Of a stretch of DNA of 64,000 nucleotides, positions 22,770 through 33,637 are shown piece by piece (positions within the stretch are counted from its first letter, which is position 1; each line of letters opens with the position of its first letter). The notes beneath the pieces are model-generated. The model worked only from the letters and a program-made list of their open reading frames with translations, was not told where the DNA came from and searched no databases. Position numbers and translations under genes: made by a program. The DNA is from Myrmaecium sp. VS I D KN 1 (Eukaryota; Ascomycota; Dothideomycetes; Valsariales; Valsariaceae): contig JADQAV010000038.1 of the NCBI GenBank assembly GCA_019775845.1, positions 726,812-790,811 on the forward strand. The letters run 5' to 3'.

Positions 22770-23833
22770 CGGATGGTTGAAGGGGATGTGGGATGTTGTG
22801 ATGATACCATGTTTTTCTTTTCTATCTTTTACGTTTTGTTGTCGTTCCTCATGTTTTCCCTATCTGGTTTTGCACGATCTCCTCTGTAATAAAAGTTCCA
22901 GTCATGCCTTTTTCTTTCTTCTTCCCTGTTTCGATGAGGCGGAAAGTAAAACCACGTTTCTTCTTGTCTATACTTTTGTTGTCTTTTTTTCTCCGTGTAC
23001 ATACATGCCGTCGTCGCGCAGGTCCAGTCCCTCATCCGCTGCTTTCGTCGTCATTGCATTGCAAATAGGAGGTTGCGGAGCCGTGCATATTTGCTGTATA
23101 TTATAAATGTATGAAAATGAACCGTGCAATTTGGATCGGGTTCTTCATCCAAAACCACTGCAAAAGCTCGCACGGACGGCCAGTTTCACGAGGGGAAATG
23201 GAGTCCGCTGTCATCGTTCTCTCTCTGTCTAATCAATCTCGCTCACAAGATATCCGTCCGATCAACTCCCCCAACATCCGCAGTTCGCAGGCATCATCAT
23301 CATCATGCACATCTCCTCCATTTGTTCCAACATCCCCACATCAGTCAATCAGTCAGGCAGTCAGTCAGTTATCCCGTCATTCATTCCATAACTCAATCGA
23401 TATACATACAGTACACGTCCATCCATTCCATCCATCCATCCATCATGTCATTCCTCATCCTTTCCTTCCTCAAAAGCCATAGAAATCCAAGAAAAGCCCC
23501 CCACACAAGGAAAGAAAGAACGCCTCCAACTCCCCTTATTCTCGTGGAAACATGAACATAAAGACATGTATAAAAAACCCACGCAGATGGGAAAAAGAAG
23601 AGGAAAAGGAAAAAAGAGGCTGGAAAAACCAGCGGAGGAAGGGGAATAGAGTAGAGAAAGAAGGAAAAGAAAAAGTCCAAAGCGCAGAAAGAAAAAAAGC
23701 AAGAGAGCAAGAAAATGCATACCATAGTGATGCTCCCCCCTCCCCCAAACCAACCAAAAAAAAGGATGCAATCATTAACCTTTTACCCCCCTCCTCCATT
23801 CNNCCCCCCCCCCCCCCCCCCAATTCAATCCGC
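22770..23833. other. Intergenic region with sequence ambiguity
   Basis: About 1 kb between the FMP25 (+) and FIG1 (-) stops. The plus strand is T-rich at 22,820-23,000 and strongly purine-rich at 23,480-23,710. Near the FIG1 stop there are two undetermined bases in a C homopolymer. Open frames here are artefacts of low complexity. Confidence 0.45.
23801..23821. repeat. C homopolymer with two undetermined bases
   Basis: One C, two N (23802-23803) and a run of 18 C. This looks like a sequencing or consensus failure in a homopolymer. It lies 13 nt outside the FIG1 stop, so no coding sequence is affected. Confidence 0.95.
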
Positions 23834-24976
23834 TCAATTATCATCCGTCAACCGATCCAGCACGATAATGCTGAGAATCATCACCAGCAAGCCGATGGTG
23901 ACGATGATCAGGAGCACGAAGCCGAACCAACCCAGGACCATCGCGCTCGTGCCCACCCCGCTCCGCACGCTGCCGTTGCCCAGGTCCTGCGCGATCGTCG
24001 CCGCCGCCACCGACGCCGTGTGCTGCCACAGCACCGACACCAGCACGAAGATGGAGCTGATGAAGATCAGCGCCAGCGCCACCTGCGACACCGGCCGCGA
24101 CGGGAACGGCTTCACGTCCAGCTCCGAGCCCGTCTCCCGGTCGTGCTCCTCGTGCCAGCCCGGAAAGGTCGCCAGCAGCACGAACGTGATGAACGCGAGG
24201 ATGATGGCCACGATGCTAATGGGTGGGGTCGTGCGTGTGTCAGTAATATTGTTCAGCCTTGTGGTTGTTTGTCTTCCCGGCCCGGACGCCTATTATCTCG
24301 CTTATCGCGGGAACGCTTGGGTCCGCCGGCGACGCTAAATAGGGCCGATTCGGTTGCTATGAGGGGGACGCTCCGCAGGGTATGTACTCACAGTAGGTAT
24401 GGAAACACGATTGAGTCTCGGAAGGTGCTGGCAACCCAGACGAGGTTCAGAGGATCCTGGTCCACGCTCACTTGTTCCGCCAGGGCGGTTGCATTGTTGG
24501 AACACAAGAAGCCGCCGCCGTCTGGCGTCACGCACAGGCCGAAGTAGCCGACGCGGACCTCAAGGCGCGCGTTGCCGACAATGTTTGCGATCGCAGCCGT
24601 CACCGCAGGGTCGACCTGTGACGCCGAGTACGTCGGGTTATAGCTCTCGTAGTACATCGAGATGAGGAAGATCCCCGGGATCAGGGGCGACGTCGACGAG
24701 CATCCGGCCAGTAGGAGTGCTAGCAGGCGGGTCGGAACGTTAGCGCCGCGTATAAATAACCTTGGTGACAAGACCGTTGTACTGGGCCAAAACGTACATA
24801 GTAGGATAATCGCAATTGCGATGAGAATCATAAGGACATGATGGTAGCCGAGGAAAGGTATCAACCCTGCAGAGTTCGTCAGTACTAATTCAAGGCATGA
24901 CTGGTCGCCCGAGAAGAGCTATTCTCGCCCAGGCTCACTCACTTTGCATCGACACCGCGAATCGTAAGTTCGCCAT
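23834..24976 (-). CDS. FIG1: Fig1-type calcium regulator and membrane fusion protein
   Basis: About 270 aa in four exons: 24943-24976, 24798-24866, 24392-24719 and 23834-24215. Fig1 is a four-helix, claudin-like plasma membrane protein of the low-affinity calcium system, needed for mating fusion in yeast and for conidiation or fertility in filamentous fungi. The reading is MANLRFAVSMQ, then RLIPFLGYHH and a first hydrophobic helix. An extracellular loop carries the family signature GYFGLC plus a second Cys (residues about 92-107), and three more hydrophobic helices follow (VAIILAFITFVLLATF, VALALIFISSIFVLVSVLW, VLGWFGFVLLIIVTIGLLVMIL). Intron 2 contains a GCTAAC branch site. The first exon is only 34 nt. 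Exon phases all agree, which supports the model. Confidence 0.88.
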
Positions 24977-26686
24977 GGTGGTGAAGGGCTAACCGCCTTT
25001 CGAGCCTCGTGCTCACGGTCGTCCGCTTCCACCTGCTGGTCTCTTGTCTCCAGCGGCTCCCGAAGGGCCGGGAGAGGCTGCGTGGAGGGTGGAATGCGCT
25101 CAGCAATCGCCTGGAGATGCCAGCAGCGGCCGTCCGTTCGTTCGAAGAAGCGAGGGTGATCTCGTAGAATGTCACAACGTAGGAATGTAAGAATGGGGGG
25201 GATGCGAGCGTGGAATGAGGCTCAACGGGAGCGAGCGAAGCGTGTAGCGTGCAAACGAGCGGCGGGTGCGGACCGGCGGTGGGTGTGTGTCGTTGACGCC
25301 TGCGACGGGTATCCCGCTGGTCAAAACTTTGTGCCGGAGAAGGTTTGCGGTGGTGGAAGAGTTGGTGGAGAGAAGTGGAAAGGAAAGTGGAAGCTTAGCT
25401 GCTGGCAAACGTCTGGCGGGCGGACCGCAAGACTTTGGTCGGGAAATGAGGTGGTTGAACTGGGCGGGTGCCGGTGGCTGGTCGAGCGGTCTCCGTCAGT
25501 CGCCTGTGGGAAGGGAAGCGGGAGGCTGGGGTGGGCACATCCATTGTTTGGGCCACACCCTGGTCCCTAGCAACCGGCGCCGTCCGGGCCACGGTACAAC
25601 CCGCCCGCTCGCCTCGCCAGCCGTCCGACTCCACGTCCCTCCATCCAGCTTGTACCAACACCCAATCACCATCATCCCTCACGCCCGTGATGCCTCATAC
25701 CGCATCCTGACAGTCCACCGTCCATCTCCGTGCGAGTTCCGGAGGAGACCCCAGCCTCCGCATTCAAATCGATGTGCTGTCACCGCCTTGGCACCGCCCT
25801 TTTCCTTCCCACCGCCTTTGTACATATATACCGGTGGGAGATCTTACACAATACTTAGTGTCTGTATATGCCCGATCATTTCTCGCTCCCATCATCGCTC
25901 TGCAACAGTCAGTACAGTACGTTCACGTCAAACTTGGAATTGGTGCTGCCGCGTGCGATGTGAAGTCCGTATCGAAGCCGTTGCTGATGAGGGACAAGAT
26001 GAGGTTGGGAGCTCGGTTCAATCGCGGGGTGATGGTGTAGGGCGCTATCTCGTGCATTATCTACTACCTCTCGCTGGGACGGTCCCGACAGTGGAAGGGA
26101 CAAGCTGAAGGTTTGGCAGATGCAAGATCAAATGTTTACGACTGGTCCCAGCGCGCGGGTAGGACGCTTCATGAGGTGAATGTGGTAGAGTAGGGAAGAC
26201 ATACAATTCAGATAGGTTTGAAGTACTAATGAAGGCTTTCTAGAAGAAGTTGTACCGAGAAGAACTTCCGCACAGCAGTAAGACGGCAAAATATCGACAT
26301 ATAAGCTATGACGGTGCCAAACACGCTCAATTGACGAAACGCGTTGAGGGATTTACCGATTGGTAGGGGTTGTAAGAGGGTCTGGCTACAATACCCTTAG
26401 GCGAAGAATGGCGACTACATGGAAAACAAAATAAGGCAACAAAAGTTTGCCTGGTTCAAGTCAAAACGCAAGACATTCTCAGCACGTCAAAGGAAAATGC
26501 AAAATAGTTTTGTAGGAATTTATTTGAATTCGTGGTATCTCATATTACCGAAGCCATCAAGGCCAGTATCTCATCGGCCATGGCCGAAGAAGAGTAGGAG
26601 CAGTAGTAGTGGAAAGGTCATCACTTCGTAGGAAACAAAGCCATCATCCTCCAATGTCGAACGAGTATCGAAGGGTAGAAGAGCAT
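24977..26686. other. Gene-free stretch upstream of FIG1
   Basis: About 1.7 kb from the FIG1 start to the HSP12-like stop. The part near FIG1 is purine-rich on the plus strand; 26,200-26,540 is clearly more AT-rich. A 280-codon open frame (25,266-26,108) starts only with GTG and has no conserved features. I see no gene; the long FIG1 upstream region fits a developmentally regulated gene. Confidence 0.45.
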
Positions 26687-27085
26687 TTACTGCTTGTCGC
26701 CGAGGCCGACAGCGCTCTTAGCCTTGTCGAGGATGGAGTCGCTGGTACCGCCGTGGACGTGCTCGTCCTTGGAGCGGCCCACCTTGTCGCCAAGCTCCTG
26801 GGAGGTGGACTTGGAGTCGTCGGACTGGACGCCACTGTTGAGGTTGTTAGTAATTTGAATAAGTGGAGTTATGAAGGATGTAATGTGAACATACCGGGCG
26901 AGCTTGTCGCCAGTGTCGGTGACGGTCTCCTTCAACTTCTCCTGGGTGGACTTGGAAGACTCAGGAGTGAGCTTCTCGGAAGCCTCTGTAGACATAAACC
27001 GTTAGCATCCGCAATATAACCCTAGACGCTGATACTCCAGGGAAGACATACTGGTAGAGAAATCCTTGCGGCCGGCGTCAGACAT
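26687..27085 (-). CDS. HSP12: Hsp12/Hsp9-like stress protein
   Basis: 90 aa in three exons: 27052-27085, 26895-26985 and 26687-26834. The protein starts MSDAGRKDFSTKASEK and continues with STQEKLKETVTDTGDKLAR and then GVQSDDSKSTSQELGDK. It ends in DSILDKAKSAVGLGDKQ, the typical form of the Hsp9/Hsp12 (Awh11) family. These small, hydrophilic proteins are unfolded in solution and become helical on membranes, which they stabilise under heat, osmotic or stationary-phase stress. Both introns are small and keep frame. Induction by stress is expected from the family, not shown here. Confidence 0.93.
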
Positions 27086-27830
27086 GTTGATTGATGAGTT
27101 GATGTGTGGTTTGGTTGGTGAAGGTGTAGAATCGGTTGATGGAAGTGTGTAGTAGAGGATTGGAGTTGGTTGTGTGATGAAGGACGGTGAAGGGAAGCAG
27201 AGGCAGAGGTCCTTAAGTAGGCAGATGAGCAAACCAAGTTCGTCCCTACGTCACCGGTCACGCCCGCCGCTTTCAGAGAGACGGGCGGCGGGGCGTCTCT
27301 CAGGAAATTGCGGCAACAGGGTAGGAGGTGTGGCGGGGCCCGTATAAACAGACTTCCCCGTAAACCAAGGAACGATAAGGTAAGGTAAGGTAATTAAGGC
27401 GCGGGATGTGGATCGTCCAGTCAATCGGTGGGCCGAGAGGTTAGAAAGTCAGGTACCGGTATATTATGCTATGGTATCTAATGTAAAGCAGATCGTTCTA
27501 TGATGTAAGAACCTGAAGATCCCGTATAGAGCCACACTCACCCTCTGATGGCATGGAGCACATGCAATATCATAGATACAGTAATTACCTTAAATCCGGC
27601 ACGCCAGAAACCGCCTATTTACGATCGAGCAGTGAAAGGATCTCCGCCCTCGCCCCAGTAAATATTGACAAGCTTATTTTGGTTCGTACGAGTGAGGGGG
27701 CTCCGGGGCGGGACAGTTGATGCCATCGGCGAATAACGTCAGACACACGGATCAAGCCACCCCCGCGATTGGAAGGGGGCGGTGTCAGCCATGTGCGCAT
27801 GAGGCACGCACGACGTCATCCCGAACGGCC

Positions 27831-27842
27831 GGGGGGGGGGGG
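27831..27842. repeat. G homopolymer (12 nt)
   Basis: Uninterrupted run of 12 G. It could form part of a G-rich structure or be a length error of sequencing. Confidence 0.9.
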
Positions 27843-28106
27843 ACGGGACTTCTCCAGAAACCCCCGCAGGGCCGTGGGCCCGATGCAAAATTCGTCAATC
27901 ATCGTCAGGCACCCACTGGATTTGTTCATGCAAGCTTGCATCAGCGACGACGCCTCATCGACGACGACGATAACCCGCAGGCTGTTAAGCGAACCTTGAT
28001 CCAGTCCCCTACCGCTGACCTCACCATCCATCCCTCACGTAATCCCACCACCACCATCACATCCCGTCACCAACAACAAGAACAAACCAAACACCAAAAC
28101 AGCCAC

Positions 28107-28129
28107 AAAAAAAAAAAAAAAAAAAAAAA
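28107..28129 (+). repeat. A homopolymer (23 nt) in the 5' leader
   Basis: Twenty-three consecutive A end two bases before the start codon at 28132. In yeasts, A-rich leaders can bind poly(A)-binding protein and affect translation; whether that happens here is inference. Confidence 0.9.
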
Positions 28130-28131
28130 CC

Positions 28132-28574
28132 ATGACCACCCCACCCCGCTACAAGCTCATCTTCTTCGTCCCGGCCGCCGCGCTCGACGCCTGCAAGCGC
28201 GCCATCTTCGCCGCCGGCGCCGGCCGCTATCCCGGCACGGGGCGGTACACCGAGTGCGCCTGGACGAGCGCGCCGGGCACCGGCCAGTTCCGCCCCGGCG
28301 ACGCCGCCCAGCCGCACATCGGCCGGCCCGGCGCGCTGGAGTACGTGGAGGAGGTCAAGTGCGAGACGCTGTGCGTGGGCCGGGAGACGGCGGTCAGGGC
28401 GGTGGAGGCGCTGAAGGAGTGAGTTGTTTCCCCTTTGATTCTGTCTTTTCTGCGTCTTCTTCTTCTTCTTTTTCGGCTTTGGTGTTGGTTTGGTGTGGAC
28501 GTGTCTTCTGATGTTACAGGGCGCATCCGTATGAGGAGCCGGCGTACGAGGTGTACAAGATGGAGGATCTGTAG
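28132..28574 (+). CDS. NIF3 C-terminal-like small protein
   Basis: 113 aa in two exons (28132-28418 and 28520-28574). The fold-defining segments are YKLIFFVPAAALDACKRAIF, the Gly-rich turn GAGRYPGTGRYTECAWTS, the GTGQFRPGD strand and a C-terminal HPYEEPAYEVY. These are characteristic of the PII/CutA-like domain inserted in YqfO/NIF3 proteins, which also occurs alone in fungi and bacteria. The domain is ferredoxin-like and usually forms trimers; its biochemical role is not settled. There is no NIF3 metal-binding core, so it should not be called a GTP cyclohydrolase. The intron splits the codon just before AHPYEEP. Confidence 0.88.
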
Positions 28575-29136
28575 GGGTGACGGGAGGCTTGAGGAAGGGG
28601 GAGGAAAATATGATCATGTGTCAGTTGTCATCCCCCCGAGGAAAGAGTGACCGGCCACGTGGATGGGTACGGTAGCGATGCAGGTCTCCTACGTGAGGTT
28701 TCATCCGTCCTGTAGTGGGTAGGCCCAGACCTTCTTAGCCATGGAACGCTTTTTATACGGTTTGTGAGGAATGCTTGAATTGAGCGACGAGGGTGTTTCG
28801 TACCATTACCACCTAATGATGAACTAGTATGGTTGTCATTCATCCGATGCCTGAGCGGGGTATTCATTTCCCCCTTGGAATGAAGTAGAGTCTATTTGAC
28901 AGTGGCTACAGTAGACCGTTGTATGCATGGAATCTCAAAAGTCCCCCCTTTACCCCGATCCATACTCCAGACGACGCTGACCACCGTCAATGTCGGATAC
29001 GTCTGGCGCGGATATATATGAAATAACGCCTGTGCCCCCATGACCTCTTCTTCGATAACCCAATCACGCCCGGGCCAAAAAGAAAATAAACAACACCGCA
29101 AGCCAAGAACCGATCACACCGCCAACACCCCCTCAA
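28575..29136. other. Intergenic region between convergent genes
   Basis: About 560 nt holding the 3' ends of the NIF3-like (+) and SPX-RING (-) genes. Nothing else is recognised. Confidence 0.4.
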
Positions 29137-30664
29137 TCACATCACCACACACGGCTTCGCATTCTCATAGCCCTCCCCAAACTGATCGACCGCCGCCGCC
29201 CGCTCATTCTCCCGCTGCTTCGCCTTGACCTCGGCGGGGAAATAACGCTTGAGGAACTTCGCCAGGGCAAGGTCGATGTTATCGCTGTCGGCCTCGCAGA
29301 CGACGGCGGCGCGGCAGAGCGGGCAGCCGCGCCGGCGCGCCCGCTGCAGCACGACGAGGCAGCGGATGCAGAACACGTGCCGGCACCGCAGCCGCACGGG
29401 CCGGTAGCAGAGGCCCGCGCAGACGGGGCAGAGGTAGTCGTCCAGCTGCGGGACGAGCGGGAGGAGGGAGCTGGATACTTCGGCGCAGATCGCTTTGGCG
29501 AGGTCGGCGCTGGGGTCGAGGAGCGTGGAGGCGGTGGGGACGGCGCGCGGGAAGACGGCGCGGATGGGGAGGGCGGTGCGTTTGTCGAACTCTAGAGGGG
29601 GCGGGTTAGGAGCAGGAGAGAGGAAGGAGAACCAAGGACCACTCACTTTTCAAAATCTTCCCCAGTGCCAGACGTTGGATCTCCCAGAACCGCACGCCCA
29701 TCAGCAGCTCCGCGTTAAGGTCAACAAACATCCGCAACGCCGCCACGCTCTCCTGGCGCTTGAACCTGCCCACCGCCGCCGCCTTGCCCCCCTGCGCGCA
29801 CACGCCCATGCTCTCCACCTTCTTCACAAACTCCTGCATGTGCCTCGCCGCCGTCGCCGTGTCCCGCGCGCCGTGGCCCTCCCGCTCGCTCGTGCCGAAG
29901 AAGATGTGCGCCTGCAGGTAGGCGTCGAAGACCTTGCGCCACACCTCCAGGTCGTGCTTGGCGGCGCTGCTGGTGGGCGCGGTGAGCTTGGCGACGGCGA
30001 CGCCGAGCGTGGCGACTTGGTTGGAGAGCCGGAAGCGCTCGGTGGAGCGCAGGCGGGCGAGGCCTGAGAGCTCGGTTTCGAGGGTGGTGAAGAAGGCGGA
30101 GTCGGTGGAGAGGGGGATCGCGATGAGCTTGTGGGGGCGGGCGGATGGCTTGTCGTCTTCTGCTGTTGGAGGAGCTGTGGTTTGTGAATCTTGATCGGTG
30201 GTGTTGCGCTGTAGTGTAGATGTGCTTTCTTCCTCGGTGCCGTCGAGTTCTGTGATTTGCGCGGAGGCGCCGAGGTTTTTGGCGGCTGCTAATCGTCGGA
30301 TATATTCCCTCGTTTCCTCAGACAGCTTCGCGCTCAGGGGATCCCCAGTCTCGGCATCGACGGCGACCAGGAGAATCGGCCTGAAGGGCGCAACTTCTCC
30401 AGTGCTGTTTAGATGTCGCCCATGCGTGGCTTCGCCGACGCTCACATACTGCAACTGAAACTCCAAGCTCCTCTGCCTCTCCTCCTCCTCAATGGTCTGC
30501 AGTAACTGAGCGAGCGTGGCCGCGTTCAAGCCGAGCGACACGAGCTCCTGCTGGACTTGCTTGATGCATTTCTTCAGCCGTTTGTACGAGATGGCAGAGG
30601 ACGTCCAGTGGGCGGGGAAGTCGGCCGTGGCGAGCGCGACGGCGTAGGTGTGAGCGAACTTCAT
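29137..30664 (-). CDS. SPX-domain RING-finger protein
   Basis: 490 aa in two exons (29647-30664 and 29137-29591). It starts MKFAHTYAVALATADFPAHW, the start helix of SPX domains. The SPX region continues with SSAISYKRLKKCIKQVQQEL, whose Lys-rich helix normally binds inositol pyrophosphates, and with FVKKVESMGVCAQGGK near residues 280-300. A C-terminal RING spans about 394-432: C-P-V-C, then LRCRHVFCIRCL and G-C-P-L-C-R. SPX-RING proteins of filamentous fungi are predicted E3 ubiquitin ligases that may link phosphate status to protein turnover; the substrate is unknown. A Ser/Thr-rich insert splits the SPX halves. Confidence 0.88.
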
Positions 30665-31271
30665 GGTGTGCGACTAGATTCTAAAACATATCGGCGTAGA
30701 CTGTAGGAGAGATATTGCGGTCTGAGGCTACTGCTTGTGCTTGATGGTTTCCAACCCGAGGCTGTTTGGAACGTCGATTGCTGCGCCTCTCGTCATCCCA
30801 CTGCTGAACGGAAGGAGGCACGGTTGAGCATGGCAGGCACAGGATAGCGAAGGTGAGGGGACTGCAGGAGAGCGCGCGGAGAGGGATGGAAGAAGTTGAG
30901 ATAGGAGGTAGTCAAGTAGTTCCACGTTGAACCTCTTGATTTCCACCTTCCCCCACGCGCGGTTCAGTGGTGGGGCTGGATTGCCCATCCCTTGCGGAGG
31001 CTGATGGCCTGGAACTCAGCAAGCCTCAGGCAAAAAAGAACCTGGCATCAGGCAGAAATATGCGGACATCTCCCCGCATCGCCTCGAGGCTGCCATCTTT
31101 TTTTGCCTGACAACTCTTCGAACTGACGTTTCAGTCCGGACTTGGCCACGCGCGCCCTTTCTCTCCGGCAGCAGAACATATCCCAGTCCATCCACACTCT
31201 GCCACTGTGATCACAGCTCTCCTCGCATCTCCGCACCTGCCAGCAGGCTTGATCCCCCACCCAGCGCAACC
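30665..31271. promoter_or_regulatory. Divergent promoter of SPX-RING and JJJ1
   Basis: About 600 nt, no TATA box seen. Sequence before the JJJ1 ATG is C-rich. Confidence 0.35.
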
Positions 31272-32978
31272 ATGGGCGCGAACCAGTCCTCCTCCGCCTC
31301 CAGCGGCGCCGCGCCCCCCGCCGCCGCAAAGATAAGCTACTACGAGCTCCTCGAGATCGACCGCAGCGCCACCGACGACGAGATCAAAAAGGCCTACCGG
31401 CGCAAGGCGCTGCAACTGCACCCGGACCGCAACTACGGCGACGTCGAGCGGACGACCGCTCTCTTCGCCGAGATCCAAACGGCGTACGAAGTCCTGTCCG
31501 ACCCGCAAGAGCGCGCCTGGTACGACTCGCATGAGGCGCAGATCTTGCGGGGGGATACCGGTGGGGGTGATGATGGGGAACATTTTGACTACGAGCATAA
31601 TGTGAAGATCACGACGGCGGATGAGGTGGTGGCGATGATGGGGCGGTTTAATAGCAAGGTTGAGTTTAGCGATCGGCCTGCTGGCTTCTTCGGGGCGTTG
31701 CGGGAGCTGTTCGAACAGCTGGCGCGTGAAGAGAGGGCGGCGGGTGTCTGGGAAGATGGAGAGTATGGCGATTTCCCGAGTTTTGGGCATAAGGATGATG
31801 AGTATGAGGACGTGGTCAAGTCGTTCTATGCGGTGTGGGGCAGCTTCGCGACGCGCAAGACCTTTGCGTGGAGGGACAAGTATCGGTTGTCGGAAGCGCC
31901 GGATCGGAGGGTCAGGAGGTTGATGGAGAAGGAGAATAAGAAGGCGAGGGATGATGCGATCAGGGAGTTCAATGAGGCGGTGAGGGCGCTGGTGGCGTTT
32001 GTGAGGAAAAGGGATCCCCGATATACCCCGAATACGATGTCGGAGGCGGATAGGCAGAAGGCACTGAGGAACGCCGCGGCAGAACAGGCCGCGAGGGCAC
32101 GAGCGGCGAACGCAGCGAAGGTCACTGCTGAGACGGTGCCCGAGTGGGCTCAGGTACGCGAGCGAGATGAGCATGAAGCGAACCTGGAAGATGAGGAAGA
32201 GTTGAAGCCGGAGGAGCACTACGAGTGCGTCGCCTGCCACAAGGTGTTCAAGAGCGAGAAGCAGTGGGATGCGCATGAGAAGAGCAAGAAGCATCAGAAG
32301 GCTGTCTTTGCGCTGCAGAAGAAGATGCGTAAGGAAAATAAGAATCTGAACCTTGACGACGATTTCGGGACCAGCAGTGGGGTGATTACTCCGGTGGAGG
32401 TGGAGGTGGATGAGGAGTCGGAGCGATCGCTGGAAGAACTTGATGACCGGGATGGGGATCTAGAGGATGAACGCCGACGTATGGAAAACCTAGACCTCAA
32501 CGAGGAAGACGAAGCCTCCGAAGACGACGATAACCTCACCACCAACGAGCGCGCAGAACAACACCACCAACAACCCCCCACCCATCCCACCAAACCTCCC
32601 TCCGAACCCGACTCATCCTCCGACGAATACGCCCCACGCGACACTGTCGAAGCCCGCCTCCACAACACCTCCCCACCTCCTCCCTCCGCTCCCCACGAAG
32701 ACGCCGCCTCCCCCCCTCCCCAGCAACCCAAGCTCGGCAAAGCAGCGCAGAAGCGAGCGAAGCGAGCCGCGGCTGCGGCGGCGGCGGCAGCTGCGGTGGG
32801 AGATGAACAGCTGGAGACCAAGTTTAAATGTGCGCAGTGTGGTGAGGGCTACCCGAGTAAGACGAAGTTGTTTGGGCATCTGCGGGAGGAGGGGCATGCG
32901 GCGCCTGTGGGTGGGGTGGGGCTTGCTGGGGGGAAGGGAGGGGGAGGGGGGAAGAAGGGGGGGAGGGGGAAGAGGTAA
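31272..32978 (+). CDS. JJJ1: J-domain ribosome biogenesis cochaperone Jjj1
   Basis: Single exon, 568 aa. The J domain spans about residues 21-88 ([20 protein letters not shown]) with its HPD motif at 50-52. A long middle region with [17 protein letters not shown] and [22 protein letters not shown] matches the Jjj1/DNAJC21 family. Two C2H2 fingers follow: one at about 316-340 ([19 protein letters not shown]) and one near the C-terminus at about 518-542 ([19 protein letters not shown]). Jjj1 stimulates Hsp70 on cytosolic pre-60S ribosomes to release Arx1 and recycle Rei1. Between the fingers lie acidic and Pro-rich stretches. The extreme C-terminus is a Gly/Lys-rich tail. Confidence 0.93.
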   Translation: MGANQSSSASSGAAPPAAAKISYYELLEIDRSATDDEIKKAYRRKALQLHPDRNYGDVERTTALFAEIQTAYEVLSDPQERAWYDSHEAQILRGDTGGGDDGEHFDYEHNVKITTADEVVAMMGRFNSKVEFSDRPAGFFGALRELFEQLAREERAAGVWEDGEYGDFPSFGHKDDEYEDVVKSFYAVWGSFATRKTFAWRDKYRLSEAPDRRVRRLMEKENKKARDDAIREFNEAVRALVAFVRKRDPRYTPNTMSEADRQKALRNAAAEQAARARAANAAKVTAETVPEWAQVRERDEHEANLEDEEELKPEEHYECVACHKVFKSEKQWDAHEKSKKHQKAVFALQKKMRKENKNLNLDDDFGTSSGVITPVEVEVDEESERSLEELDDRDGDLEDERRRMENLDLNEEDEASEDDDNLTTNERAEQHHQQPPTHPTKPPSEPDSSSDEYAPRDTVEARLHNTSPPPPSAPHEDAASPPPQQPKLGKAAQKRAKRAAAAAAAAAAVGDEQLETKFKCAQCGEGYPSKTKLFGHLREEGHAAPVGGVGLAGGKGGGGGKKGGRGKR

Positions 32979-33637
32979 GGTAGAGGTAGAGGGGAGGGTG
33001 TTGGGTATGGGGCCTGGGGGTTGTGGGTTGTGGGGTTATGCGGTAGAGGAGGGGTGTTGGAGAAGGATATCCGACATGACTTTTGTTGTTGTGACATAAG
33101 CGGTAGATACAGTAGGTGTCTACTTGAATGATTTGAGAAGCATAGCGGTGGCGTTGGGTGGGGTTTGGTTTTGATGGTATATCAATCATTCTCGAGACTA
33201 AGATATTGGTTTTCATGAAAGCTCATACATCGGTTACAGGAAAGTAGTATTCACATTATGAGTATTACCTGGAATCCATTTCGCTTCTATTCCCCGATCC
33301 TCGTAGGCGTTAAAAGCACGAGGTGAGGGTGTGAGCGGGAGGAGAGCATAACGATTCGTCCATACTTACGATGGAGGGGACCGGCGTAGGGTGAGGAGTT
33401 TAGGTGTAGATATATATATATATGTTTTAACATGTTTTCACTATGTAAGGCGGTCCTAAAGACAGACCAAGGTCTATTGGACAATAGAAAGTTCAGCGCT
33501 CTAACAGTCGGCTGCCATGCCAGGAATGACCCGAGTATACCGGAAAGCTCCGATCTACAATTTGGACCCAAAAGTTTTGGATCAGAGGGGGCGTTGTTAA
33601 TATGGGGGACTGGCAACACGTGATCCAAAACTTAAGG
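32979..33637. other. Intergenic region between convergent genes
   Basis: About 660 nt, very G-rich at its left edge (continuing the JJJ1 tail composition) and with an AT dinucleotide run near 33,415. No gene is seen. Confidence 0.4.
33410..33423. repeat. AT dinucleotide repeat
   Basis: Seven AT units in a convergent intergenic region. Confidence 0.85.

Larger units (their letters stand above)
27086..28131. promoter_or_regulatory. Divergent upstream region of HSP12-like and NIF3-like genes
   Basis: About 1 kb. Two AGGGG motifs (27695-27699 and 27774-27778) match the core of the yeast stress response element but lie 600-700 nt from the HSP12-like start, so they are weak evidence. The stretch also holds a TATAAA at 27343 facing the plus strand, a 12-base G run and a 23-base A run directly before the next start codon. 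Confidence 0.35.

Noticed and set aside
25266-26108. 280-codon plus-strand open frame upstream of FIG1
   Set aside because: It begins only at GTG, has no conserved motif or regular composition, and lies in a GC-rich promoter region where long chance frames are common.
31131-32294. 387-codon minus-strand frame opposite JJJ1
   Set aside because: Leu/Arg/Pro/His-rich antisense shadow of the J-domain gene.
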